Assembly (NCBI GenBank): GCA_018383815.1
Contig: JAHAWU010000001.1
Coordinates: forward strand, 1 to 64,000
DNA from: Candidatus Jordarchaeia archaeon
Lineage (GTDB): Archaea > Asgardarchaeota > Jordiarchaeia > Jordiarchaeales > Jordiarchaeaceae
Direction of reading: 5' to 3'
DNA: 64,000 nucleotides
In this document: one piece after another, positions 19,093 to 27,670 of the stretch
Numbering within the stretch: the first letter of the stretch is position 1
Layout: the number at the start of each line of letters is the position of its first letter
Made by a program: the position numbers and the translations under genes
The notes under the pieces: generated by a model
What the model was told of the DNA's origin: nothing
Database searches by the model: none
The model's input: the letters and a program-made list of their open reading frames with translations, nothing else

Positions 19093-19851
19093 TCACGTCC
19101 TTGGGCGGCGAAGCCTAAAAATAATTCCTTCATAGGTTCTCAACTTTTCTGATAGTTCCAGTGTTGAGAGGAAGTTGATTACATTAGCAGTATAGTCTAA
19201 ACCGTTGGGAGGCCCCATACAACCCTCGCAGGGTAGCCCCACTTTGATACATTTTGCATCGCATCCTTCACGGGTCACCGGACCTAAACAGAGCACGTTT
19301 TCGTCGAGGAAACAGCTTGTGGGAAACTTTTGGGGTTGTAATTTGTCTACACGGATTGTTTTGAATTTTTCCAGTTTGGGCCTCAAATCGCAAACTGCAC
19401 AGAGATTTCTGTTTGTTTCGGGAAGATTTCTTCCCTCAATTAGTGAAAGTATAGATGCTCCCAGAACATTTTCAGGTGGAGGGCAACCCGGAATAGCTCC
19501 ATCGATTTCTATGATTTTAGAGAGGGGGTCCTTCCGAGCATTCTGTGATAGGCTCTCTATCCCTCCAAACATGGCACAGGCGCCGAGGGCAATTATTTTT
19601 TTGGATGCTTTTCGCAGCTTTTTCAGTAATATTTCTTCATCCTTCTGGGTAACACATCCCTCAACAAGGGTAACGTCAGAATATTCTAGTTCCTCTTCCT
19701 CCTTTATCGTGTAGGGGTAGGAGTCCTCAACAAAGGGGAAGTATACTATTTCCGCGGATTTTACAAGGTTGAGGAAAACATCTAGACAGGTAAGTGTGGA
19801 GATGCAGCCGTTGCACGAGTTAAGGGAGATTGCTGAAAATTTTAGTTTCAC
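19093..19851 (-). CDS. mvhG: [NiFe]-hydrogenase small subunit (MvhG-like)
   Basis: This 252-residue small subunit carries Fe-S clusters that link the nickel site to the electron acceptor. The proximal-cluster motif is LNSCNGCIST (about 11-20), with further cysteines at VEGCVTQ, GACAMFGG and IPGCPPP. The C-terminal clusters are fed by CAVCD, GPVTREGCDAKC and LPCEGCMGPP. There is no twin-arginine signal, in line with a cytoplasmic group 3 enzyme. Its ATG overlaps the stop of the HdrA fusion by four bases (19848-19851), so translation is coupled. The next gene, mvhA, begins six bases after its stop. Confidence 0.9.
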   Translation of the reverse strand: MKLKFSAISLNSCNGCISTLTCLDVFLNLVKSAEIVYFPFVEDSYPYTIKEEEELEYSDVTLVEGCVTQKDEEILLKKLRKASKKIIALGACAMFGGIESLSQNARKDPLSKIIEIDGAIPGCPPPENVLGASILSLIEGRNLPETNRNLCAVCDLRPKLEKFKTIRVDKLQPQKFPTSCFLDENVLCLGPVTREGCDAKCIKVGLPCEGCMGPPNGLDYTANVINFLSTLELSEKLRTYEGIIFRLRRPRT

Positions 19852-22394
19852 GTCATCATCTCCGATAATTTGTCATGCATTAGGTTCACTATCTCTGCGA
19901 ACCTGTAGCCTTCTACCGCGTTTAGCGATGATAGAACTAATCTATTCTCAATTTGGGGAATTCCCACTTCCTTAAGTATTTTGATTTTTTTCTCCAACTT
20001 GTTGATTCCATCTATGTATCTGCATGAGCCATATTTACAACCCACAATTAGTACCCCATCGAATCCTCTCTCCAACGCTTTTAAAATAAACTCGGTGTCC
20101 ACTCTACCAGTACAGGGAACCATTTCAACGAAAATATTGGGATGGTACTGTATTTTCCTTAGCCCCGCCTCATCCGCCGCTGCATACCCGCAATGCTCAC
20201 AGCAGAAAGCCATAATTTTGGGTTTGTGGCTATACTTGCTGTAAACTTCTATGGATCTGAGAATCTTTTCTCTTGTTATCACATTCATCTCTAACGCCTT
20301 TGTGGGGCAAATGCTTACACAGACCCCACAGCCCTTACACTTGAAATCATCAATGGTAATCTTGTCATCCTCACAGGATATAGCGTTAAAGGGGCAGACA
20401 GACATACACAAACCACATAAACCACACTTATCATAGTCAATATCAATACCTCTAATGTCCGCAAGTAAATAATCCCTTGATAATAGAGAGATTATTTGAA
20501 GAGCTACTTCATTAGATTCCGCTATAGCCGTGTGATAATCTTTAGGCCCAGTAACAGTCCCACACCCAAAAATCCCTGAGCTCAGTGTCTCCTTGGACAT
20601 AAAACCCTTATCATCAAAAGCGAAATCCAAGGTTTTGCGAAGCTCAGCCAGCTCCCTACTTGGAACCATACCAATGTTTAGAATAACCAGGTCCGATTCA
20701 AAGTCCCCCTTCTCAGTACTTATCACTTTCCTCCCAACCTCCACTTTTATCCCTAATACCTTACCAGTATGAACAGTTTCTGGCAGGTTAGCGAGCGCCA
20801 ACCTATTTGCGGCGCTTTTACTGTTCTCTATAAAAACTTTGACTTCGCAGTTAGGAAGCTTCTCCCGAATCGCATCTAGATACTTTCTGGAAAGTATGTA
20901 GCAGTAATCGGAACTAAGACTGTAATCGCCCACACCCTGAATAATTACAATTTTTTGTGGCGCCTTGCCATCGGAAAGTTTTACAAGATTGCCCTGTGTA
21001 GGTCCATCAGAAGCAAGAATTCTCTCAAACTCCGCAGAAGTGACAACGTCCCAACGCGGATTATGATTGTAAAGCTCCAAGTCTTGGTACAGATCAGAGC
21101 CGATTGCTAAAACCTTCGCCCCAACTTTTATGGTCATTGTTACAGGCTTCTGATCCAGATTTATGGCTTTATTCAGACAGGCTCTTTCACAGACCCGACA
21201 TTCTCTGCATTTCTCAATATCCTCCTCGTCTATGGTTGCCGCATAGGGATAGGCCTGAACAAAGGGAATGTAGATTAGCTTCCTCTCATCCAAACCGTAC
21301 TCATACTCGTTTTTCTTAGTAATAGTGCATATACTCATGCACCGTTTACAACCAGTACACTTATTTTCATCCACGTAGCGTGGCTTGCGAACCAGTTCGA
21401 TGGTGAAGTTTCCCACATTTCCAGAAACGGATAGAATTTCAGTATTGGTGAGAATCTCAATATTTTTCTCATGTACCAGATACAGAATCTGTTCCGAGAG
21501 GAAACAGGATGCACAGTCTAGGACGCCCTCAATCTTGCTCCACCTTGCAACTTTTCCCCCTAGAGTAGGCGACTTTTCAATAAGGTAAACTTTTAATCCG
21601 GCCTCCGCCAATTTTAAAGCCAGATTCATACCCGCAATGCCCCCACCAATAACAGCCACACTTTTTTGAACCTCCACAGTTTTGGTTTTAATCTCTCTTT
21701 GAAGGATAACCCTCTCCACAGCAGCCTCAATGAGTAACCCGGCCTTTTCCAGGGCTTCCACAGGCTTTTTAGAATTCACCCAGCATAATTGCTCCCTAAT
21801 ATTAGCAAAATCAATGTTTGTTAGGGGTATAAGATTCCCAAATATGCGGTTAAATATGTGAGAGTGCGTACGAGGACTGCAGGCGGCAATAACCACCTTA
21901 TTTATAAAATTGTCCTTAAACCATTTCTGAATCTTTTTCTGATTCTTCTCCTGACAAAGATTATCAAAAACCGCAACGGACACCACATTATTTATGCGGG
22001 ACACACGGTTCTTCAAAGCCTCCACACTAATTGACTGCTCAATCTCTGAGCCACAAGTACAGATAAGTATCCCCACGCGGCTCAACTCGGTTTTTCGGGA
22101 CTCAATTCTTTCTATCTCTTCACCTGAGAGAATCTTCTCATTTAACTCCATTATTTTGATGACCGTTTTTCCTTCTTCCGAAAGCTTGTAAGCTTTTCCC
22201 TCTTTGGTAATTAGGCTTCCCAACTTTGTGAGGTGAAAATTCAACTGCCCCGTTGTTTCAATGTTGAGCTCTTTGAGAAGATCTGAGTACTGCATGTAAC
22301 CCTCTTTTTCTAATAATAGGAGGATTTTTCTTCTGAGGGGGTGGCCTAAAACATTATATAAGTCCATCTGTGTCACCGCGTTGTATTTTTTCAC
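19848..22394 (-). CDS. hdrA: HTH-HdrA-MvhD fusion: flavin/Fe-S heterodisulfide reductase subunit A with N-terminal winged helix
   Basis: This 848-residue protein joins three modules. Residues 1-80 form an ArsR-like winged helix (NVLGHPLRRKILLLL, then QLNFHLTKLG). Residues 105-715 are HdrA: a VGILICTCG start, the SPRTHSHIF region, an FAD site VAVIGGGIAG near 247-255, DCASC at 293-297, and four sets of ferredoxin-type cysteines, near 346, 396, 655 and 690. Residues 725-845 are MvhD-like (CCEHCGYAAAD, VPCTGRVD, VGCKYGSCRY). HdrA is the bifurcating flavoprotein of Mvh-Hdr; MvhD links it to hydrogenase. No hdrB or hdrC is in the window, so the second acceptor is unknown. The DNA-binding head suggests redox-sensing autoregulation through the inverted repeats just upstream. 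Confidence 0.88.
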   Translation of the reverse strand: MKKYNAVTQMDLYNVLGHPLRRKILLLLEKEGYMQYSDLLKELNIETTGQLNFHLTKLGSLITKEGKAYKLSEEGKTVIKIMELNEKILSGEEIERIESRKTELSRVGILICTCGSEIEQSISVEALKNRVSRINNVVSVAVFDNLCQEKNQKKIQKWFKDNFINKVVIAACSPRTHSHIFNRIFGNLIPLTNIDFANIREQLCWVNSKKPVEALEKAGLLIEAAVERVILQREIKTKTVEVQKSVAVIGGGIAGMNLALKLAEAGLKVYLIEKSPTLGGKVARWSKIEGVLDCASCFLSEQILYLVHEKNIEILTNTEILSVSGNVGNFTIELVRKPRYVDENKCTGCKRCMSICTITKKNEYEYGLDERKLIYIPFVQAYPYAATIDEEDIEKCRECRVCERACLNKAINLDQKPVTMTIKVGAKVLAIGSDLYQDLELYNHNPRWDVVTSAEFERILASDGPTQGNLVKLSDGKAPQKIVIIQGVGDYSLSSDYCYILSRKYLDAIREKLPNCEVKVFIENSKSAANRLALANLPETVHTGKVLGIKVEVGRKVISTEKGDFESDLVILNIGMVPSRELAELRKTLDFAFDDKGFMSKETLSSGIFGCGTVTGPKDYHTAIAESNEVALQIISLLSRDYLLADIRGIDIDYDKCGLCGLCMSVCPFNAISCEDDKITIDDFKCKGCGVCVSICPTKALEMNVITREKILRSIEVYSKYSHKPKIMAFCCEHCGYAAADEAGLRKIQYHPNIFVEMVPCTGRVDTEFILKALERGFDGVLIVGCKYGSCRYIDGINKLEKKIKILKEVGIPQIENRLVLSSLNAVEGYRFAEIVNLMHDKLSEMMT

Positions 22395-22445
22395 CGATTT
22401 ATCAAGGAAAGTTTATTGGTTAATAAAAATTTTCGTAAATTAAAA

Positions 22446-22639
22446 TTGACAACTATATTTGTCAAATACATCGTTCTTATTGTCTTAATATTTATTGTAA
22501 CTGGTTTAATAAACTTGACTTGCCAGACAATTATTGGAATAAAATTTAATTGTCAAGAAAAATTGGATTTTCCTCTTTTTATTCAAACTATACAACAATT
22601 TTCAAGACAATTAAAATTGTCATAGTTCAGAAAAGACAA
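22446..22639. promoter_or_regulatory. Cluster of GACAA/TTGTC inverted repeats between divergent operons
   Basis: Three perfect inverted repeats share one half-site. TTGACAA-N6-TTGTCAA lies at 22446-22465, GACAATTA-N13-TAATTGTC at 22526-22554, and GACAATT-AA-AATTGTC at 22606-22621. Lone half-sites occur at 22480-22484 (TTGTC) and 22635-22639 (GACAA). The cluster sits in the AT-rich gap between the HTH-HdrA gene (leftward) and the 22709 gene (rightward). It is the natural target for the winged helix at the N-terminus of the HdrA fusion; that link is inference. Confidence 0.62.
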
Positions 22640-22708
22640 GTTAAGATTAGTTTTAAAACCTAACACCCTTTTATTGTTTAATCAGAGAATGAATGGAGGA
22701 AGGAAAAA

Positions 22709-23353
22709 ATGGAAGAATTGGAAATTAGAAAATTGCGTAGGAAAACTCTCACGGTGGTATTGTATGAAGAGGGGAACTCCCAGGCTTCCAAACATTCCGA
22801 TTGCTTCAATGAACAAGATGGGAATCCCTTACTAAACGTTATTCTAACCTATCATCCCGACTTTATAACTGCAGACAAAGATTGCATGTTTGGCGTTAAC
22901 GGTCAAAGCGTGAATGTGGAGGAATTCAGAGAGGTAGGGGTTCCACTCTTCAGATTAGGAATACCTCAAAACGCCCGATTATATTTGGAACAGGAAATAG
23001 ATGACCTGAGAGAAAAAATAGAAGAATTAAAGGAAGAATTGGAGAGATTCCTCTCCGAGAACCCAAAAAATGCGAGCACCTACAAGGGACAAAACCTGAA
23101 ATCCCTGATAGAATTCTACGAGAAGGAAGCAGACGAAAAAGAGGAATACATGAATACTGTAATAACCGCTAGGTGGATAATAAAACAATTAATCGACCTA
23201 GCCAGCGAAGTGCCTGAAAAGGAAGTAACCTGTATACACATCACCCCCTCCAAACTATTCGACGAATTAGCACAACAAATGAGCGAGACAGACTTGGTAG
23301 TTCTGCCGATGAGAACGACCACCCACATGAAGCAAAATGAATTAGTACATTAA
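22709..23353 (+). CDS. Uncharacterised protein, stand-alone relative of the N-terminal domain of the next gene product
   Basis: This 214-residue soluble protein has a central coiled-coil-like helix pair (about 85-145, rich in Glu and Lys). I do not recognise it as a named family. From the PDF at residue 51 onward it follows the first 220 residues of the next gene product in order. Both have a PDF followed by a segment with GVPLF or GIPYS, the pair QNARLYLEQEIDDLRE and DNARDYIWSTISRQQE, a long acidic helix, a TARW or EAWM segment, and a final beta strand with CIHITPSKL or MLICDPRHAD and VVLPM or LVTVK. ATG 22709 follows GGAGGAAGG. It is transcribed away from the hydrogenase operon. A role with the dehydrogenase is inferred. 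Confidence 0.8.
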   Translation: MEELEIRKLRRKTLTVVLYEEGNSQASKHSDCFNEQDGNPLLNVILTYHPDFITADKDCMFGVNGQSVNVEEFREVGVPLFRLGIPQNARLYLEQEIDDLREKIEELKEELERFLSENPKNASTYKGQNLKSLIEFYEKEADEKEEYMNTVITARWIIKQLIDLASEVPEKEVTCIHITPSKLFDELAQQMSETDLVVLPMRTTTHMKQNELVH

Positions 23354-23376
23354 AAAAATTATCTGGAGGGTTAATA

Positions 23377-25056
23377 ATGGAAGTTTTAGAATTAGAGCCA
23401 CTGAAGGGACAGAAACTAAGGATAGTTATGGTTGAAAGCGAACATGGAATTGACTGGTACCTACTAGAACCATCCAATTCCCCTAAAGACTTTTTCTCAG
23501 AACTAAGAATTATGTCCAAGGAGTACAGAGAATTCATAAACAAGATGGTTGAAGAGTATAGACCCGACTTTTGCCTTGAGGAGAGGGGAATGAGAAGTAT
23601 TGAAGAGTTTCTATATGACAATCCTTTGGTGGATGTTTTCAAAAAACATGGAATTCCCTACAGCTATGTGGACATTGCAGACAACGCCCGCGACTACATC
23701 TGGTCCACAATAAGCAGGCAACAGGAATTGAGAAACGCTCTAATTGAACAGATTACTAAAATTCTTGCCAAAAATCCTGAAGCAAGAAAGAATGATGAAA
23801 ACTTCCTAAAACTGGTTACTTGGGCTCAATACTTTGAGCAAAATTTGAAGGAAATTGAGGAGGACATAAAATTTAGGGTTCGCGAAGCATGGATGATGAG
23901 TGGCGTCCTAAACCAGGCAAGGGAAATCAAAAAGAAAAATGTCACCGCCATGCTTATATGTGACCCCCGCCATGCAGATGGAATATCCAAGCTGTGCACC
24001 GATCTAGATGTAGATTTAGTCACGGTTAAAGCAAAAAAGGAAATAAATAACAAGGAGGAAACCGCTGAGCTTTCCAGCCTCCTTGAATCTAGCCATGTTG
24101 AAATAATACCCATAGTTGTGAAGAAGAAGGAGCAGAGACAACACATATTATACTTCTTGGATACAGACCAGCATGCAAGCCCCTTTGACATGAACATGGC
24201 TTACGACGCTGGCTTCGACGTGGTCATTCCTCTGGGTGGAGTAAAGCCAGACGAGGCTCAAAGACTGGTACAAGACATAATATTCTCCCGAGGACCTAAA
24301 GGAGCAAAGTACACCGCAATCTTTGTCGGTGGAAGCAATGTAAATCAAGCCCAAGAAATATTTGAGAAAGCCGTTGAATCCTTGGTGCCACCCTTCGAAG
24401 TTCCAATAATTTTTGATCCAAGAGGAGCCTGCACCACCGCCTCAGCACTGGTAGCGAAGGCTGAAGAAGCCGTGATTACCCTTAATCTGGGCAATATTGA
24501 AAAAATGAAAGTTGCAGTTCTAGGGGGAACAGGGCCTGTAGGAAGATTCGCCTGCATACTGGCAGCAAAGCTAGGCTGCAAAGTATACATGGTGGAAACC
24601 TGGTCTGGTGCCAGTGAACAATATGTGAAAACTGTAGCCACGAATCTAAACGAAAAGTTCGGTGTGGAGATAGAAGGAGTTTTTGCCCCGAACAAGGAGC
24701 GAATGGAAATAGTACAGGATGCTGACATGGTATTCTCTGTGGCGAAGGCAGGTGTACAACTCCTCAGCAAAGAGGACGTAGAAGGTCTAAAACCGAAAAA
24801 ATTGCTCCTCGATGTCAACGCTGTCCCTCCCTTAGGAATAGGTGGACTTGACCGAAACGACGATAAAAAGGAGTTGAAACCCGGAGTTTACGGCGTTGGT
24901 TCATTGGCTATTGGTGCGCTAAAAAGGCAAGTCGAGGAAAATCTACTAAGAAAGGCTAAGGAAGTTAAAGGAAAAGCGGTCTTCGACCATCTGGCCGCAT
25001 TTGAAACTGCAAGGGAAATTCTTCTCGAAAAACCAGTCATCTCCAAGGCTGCGTGA
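23377..25056 (+). CDS. Fusion of uncharacterised domain with MtdB-like methylene-tetrahydromethanopterin dehydrogenase
   Basis: The protein has 559 residues. The C-terminal part (about 256-559) matches NAD(P)-dependent methylene-H4MPT dehydrogenase of the MtdB/MtdA type: ILYFLDTDQHASPFD, the lysine-bearing GGVKPDEAQ, IFVGGSN, DPRGACTTASA, then a Rossmann site LGGTGPVGR near 382-390 and late LDVNAVPPLGIGG. That family oxidises methylene-H4MPT to methenyl-H4MPT with NAD(P). The first 225 residues are an extra domain related to the preceding gene product and absent from ordinary MtdB. GGAGGG precedes the ATG; the 23-base gap to the previous gene implies one operon. The pathway role, coupling one-carbon flux to the divergent hydrogenase, is inference. 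Confidence 0.78.
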   Translation: MEVLELEPLKGQKLRIVMVESEHGIDWYLLEPSNSPKDFFSELRIMSKEYREFINKMVEEYRPDFCLEERGMRSIEEFLYDNPLVDVFKKHGIPYSYVDIADNARDYIWSTISRQQELRNALIEQITKILAKNPEARKNDENFLKLVTWAQYFEQNLKEIEEDIKFRVREAWMMSGVLNQAREIKKKNVTAMLICDPRHADGISKLCTDLDVDLVTVKAKKEINNKEETAELSSLLESSHVEIIPIVVKKKEQRQHILYFLDTDQHASPFDMNMAYDAGFDVVIPLGGVKPDEAQRLVQDIIFSRGPKGAKYTAIFVGGSNVNQAQEIFEKAVESLVPPFEVPIIFDPRGACTTASALVAKAEEAVITLNLGNIEKMKVAVLGGTGPVGRFACILAAKLGCKVYMVETWSGASEQYVKTVATNLNEKFGVEIEGVFAPNKERMEIVQDADMVFSVAKAGVQLLSKEDVEGLKPKKLLLDVNAVPPLGIGGLDRNDDKKELKPGVYGVGSLAIGALKRQVEENLLRKAKEVKGKAVFDHLAAFETAREILLEKPVISKAA

Positions 25057-25262
25057 TTACACTCCCCTCCTCTCTTTTTTTGCTTTCTAACAAATCAAGC
25101 TTGGTTGAAGTTTTTTTGTCGATATGTTGTGAGTCTCAGCTTCTGCGTTTGGAAGTTATTTACAAAAGTTATAACGGCACTATGTAACTGGAAATCCTCC
25201 CCAAGGTATTTTCCTTTTGTAGCTTAAAATTTGTAAGTATTTAGAGAGGATAGGTATCCTTT

Positions 25263-26333
25263 TTATATCCATTTTTTTCTCCGGAAAAAGATAATCATTA
25301 TACTTCCGATGATAGCCATTACGACGAGCACCATGTGGTATCCTTCGGGCCATTCTATTTCCGGCATCCAGGTGAAGTTCATACCGTAGATGCTGGCTAT
25401 GAAGGTTAAGGGTATAAAAATTGTGGCGATAATTGTTAACACTTTGACAATCTCGTTGGTCTTGTTGCTTATGCTTGATAGGTAGGCGTCAATCATTTCG
25501 GAAAGCATTTCTCTATAGATCTCGATGGTTTCAATCACCTGGATGGTGTGGTCATAAACATCTCTGAGAAAGATTATCGTTGCCTTTTTAACCAGGGAGC
25601 ACTCGCCCCTTTCCAGAATATTAATCACTTCTCTTAAAGGCCAGACAGACTTGCGTAAGAACAGTAGCTTTCTTTTCAGACCGTGAATATTTTTTAAAAC
25701 TTGTGGGGAGGGTTCAGTTACCAATTTTTCTTCCACATCCTCAATTTTTTCCCCCACTTTTTCTAAAACCACAAAGTAGTTGTCCACAATGGCATCTATT
25801 AAAGCATAGGCCAAGTAGTCAGGCCCCATCCTCCTTACGCGTCCCTTAGCGGTTCTAATTCTATCCCTTATTGGGTCAAAGACATCTCCTTCCTTCTCCT
25901 GGAAGGATATAACATAATTTGGGCCGACAACCAAGCTGACTTGTTCTGATTGAATTTCACCATTTTTATTGTCGGTGTAGAGCATTTTTAAAACAATGAA
26001 GAGGTAGTTCTCGAAATCCTCAATTTTGGGGCGCTGCTCGGTGTTCATAATATCTTCCAAAATGAGGGGGTGTATGTCAAACTGTTTCCCTATTTTTTCG
26101 ATGATTTCTGCCTGGTGGACGCCGTCTATATTTATCCAAGTTACAGTTGGAGTGTCTTTAAATGGAAAGCACTCCTCAATTGCTTTCACCTCTTTTTCCT
26201 GAAAGTGCGTTTCATCATAGTCCATAACCCTAATTTTCACTTCGCCCGCAACTTTTTCTCCAATATACACGGGAGTTCCCGGGGGCAGACCAACCATTTT
26301 TGAAGTTTTTCTAAACAACTTTAAACTGGGCAA
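25263..26333 (-). CDS. corA: CorA family magnesium/divalent-cation channel
   Basis: This 356-residue protein has a soluble alpha/beta N-terminal domain, a long helix (about 150-290) and two C-terminal membrane helices. The first helix ends in YGMNF, the GMN selectivity signature of CorA. The second is followed by a short basic tail. CorA forms pentamers that admit Mg2+ or Co2+ down the membrane potential, gated by internal Mg2+. It ends 206 bases from the oppositely facing dehydrogenase gene. The spacer upstream separates it from the DNA-repair gene on the same strand. It is complete and of usual length. Confidence 0.93.
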   Translation of the reverse strand: MPSLKLFRKTSKMVGLPPGTPVYIGEKVAGEVKIRVMDYDETHFQEKEVKAIEECFPFKDTPTVTWINIDGVHQAEIIEKIGKQFDIHPLILEDIMNTEQRPKIEDFENYLFIVLKMLYTDNKNGEIQSEQVSLVVGPNYVISFQEKEGDVFDPIRDRIRTAKGRVRRMGPDYLAYALIDAIVDNYFVVLEKVGEKIEDVEEKLVTEPSPQVLKNIHGLKRKLLFLRKSVWPLREVINILERGECSLVKKATIIFLRDVYDHTIQVIETIEIYREMLSEMIDAYLSSISNKTNEIVKVLTIIATIFIPLTFIASIYGMNFTWMPEIEWPEGYHMVLVVMAIIGSIMIIFFRRKKWI

Positions 26334-26456
26334 CTACCATCATCCCTGTTCAGACAACTCCATTTTTTCGCATATAGGAGATATCCAATAAGCATTTTTT
26401 GGCGAGATGAGCTCCCAGAATACATATATTGTGGGGTAGAAATGATTTTAGTTTCG

Positions 26457-26786
26457 CTAAACTTTACATCCACATTTCTTATTTTTCAGGATTCTAATTT
26501 GCTCCTTAATGGGAGTCACATACTCGGTTTGTGTCTCAGCCCCAGTTGCCAATTCTATTTTGAGTGGGCTACTGTGCTTGTATCCCCTTTTCTCCATCTC
26601 GCCAATAAGCTTTTCGTGCCTCAAATACAAACATTTTAACTTACCCTTCCACCTCAGGGTTTCCGGATGGTGGGAGTAACCTTTCTTGCCCTGAGTTAAA
26701 ATCTCCCAAATGGCATGAAGCTCCCTATGCTCCCCCAACAAATGCTTGTTACATAACTTTTCTGGAGGAATATCCCAGATTCGCAT
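26457..26786 (-). CDS. Pyrimidine-dimer DNA glycosylase (Pyr_excise) family protein
   Basis: This is a small protein of about 109 residues. The pattern MRIWDIPPEKLC, LLGEHRELHAIW, GYSHHPETLRWKGKL and RHEKLIGEMEKRGY matches the Pyr_excise family related to T4 endonuclease V, which cuts DNA at UV photoproducts. The ATG at 26786 is chosen because the family starts with MRIWD; GGAGGAA lies at about 26764-26770 within the coding strand region and does not help. T4 endonuclease V uses an N-terminal threonine amine, which here would be arginine, so catalysis may differ. It lies 78 bases from the methyltransferase gene on the same strand. The ending CGCKV gives a small Cys pair. Confidence 0.7.
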   Translation of the reverse strand: MRIWDIPPEKLCNKHLLGEHRELHAIWEILTQGKKGYSHHPETLRWKGKLKCLYLRHEKLIGEMEKRGYKHSSPLKIELATGAETQTEYVTPIKEQIRILKNKKCGCKV

Positions 26787-26863
26787 AAACACCACAGCTG
26801 TAAGAATACATACTTGTGAACTAGAACATTGGGGAAATTAGAAAGTTGGGACTGGCATTTGCT

Positions 26864-27487
26864 TCATTTTTCACCGTAAGCCACAAATATGCTGACACTA
26901 GCACTTTCGCATCCACAACTCGATTGCGCACAACAATTCTCGCCCACACAGTCCACAACTACATTCCTAAGTCCAGATTCCTCAAACCATTGTTTAACTT
27001 TTTCCCTCTTAAACCCCATCCACAGGTCATGATGCTCAACCCTCAAAAATTGAAATTTGTGCTCATCCAAATCTGTAACTACAAGCTTACCCCCAGGTTT
27101 AAGTATTCGCACCATTTCTCCTATAGCCTTTGTTGGAAACTCGACATGATGTAGATACATGTTGGCAAAAGCGTAATCCACCGATTGGTCGGGAATAGGG
27201 AGACTCTCTGCTTCACCCAAACGACATTCAAAACCACCAAATTTGGAAAACTTCTTTATCATAACTTCTAGCATGGCTTGGGACTGATCCACCGCAATAA
27301 CCTGCAAACCTTTGGCAATTAATCCCTCAGTAATAAAACCCGTTCCTGCTCCAATATCCGCAGCTGTCTTGCCCTTTTGCACACCGGCCACAGCATAGGC
27401 TTTTTCCCTGACGGCTTCTGAAAAAAAGGTTTGACGCATTCTGTCCCACTGATTGGCAACGTCTTCAAAGTAATCCTTACTACTCAT
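26864..27487 (-). CDS. Class I SAM-dependent methyltransferase with Cys-rich tail
   Basis: This 207-residue protein has the SAM-binding motif AADIGAGTGFIT (about 42-53), an acidic VIAVDQS second strand, and the Methyltransf_11-like motif LHHVEFPTKAIGEMVRILKPGG. It resembles UbiE-like and ArsM-like enzymes. The unusual tail, CVGENCCAQSSCGCES, holds five Cys in a short stretch and could bind metal, arsenic or another soft atom; this is speculation. The ATG at 27487 is chosen because the upstream in-frame start at 27529 would add a non-conserved leader and a GGGGAA site precedes the ATG. The substrate is unknown. Confidence 0.8.
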   Translation of the reverse strand: MSSKDYFEDVANQWDRMRQTFFSEAVREKAYAVAGVQKGKTAADIGAGTGFITEGLIAKGLQVIAVDQSQAMLEVMIKKFSKFGGFECRLGEAESLPIPDQSVDYAFANMYLHHVEFPTKAIGEMVRILKPGGKLVVTDLDEHKFQFLRVEHHDLWMGFKREKVKQWFEESGLRNVVVDCVGENCCAQSSCGCESASVSIFVAYGEK

Positions 27488-27670
27488 ATAATTCCCCTTT
27501 TTTGGAATCCGAAATAGTAGATAATCCACCTCTGATACAAAATTTAAATTACCAGAACTTCATAAATGAAAACAACTATTTTAGCCAATTATATACTATT
27601 TAATATTTATTTGTTTGTCTCTCAAATTGGCTGGAAATCCTTTTGTAAATCTATTTTGGAGTTGACTAAT

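Noticed and set aside
19205-19714. Long plus-strand frame opposite mvhG
   Set aside because: It is the mirror of a clear, motif-rich hydrogenase gene and has no family features of its own.
22416-22625. A 69-residue hydrophobic frame in the HdrA/MtdB divergent spacer
   Set aside because: No ribosome site or family, and it overlaps the operator-like repeats; the frame follows from AT-rich sequence.
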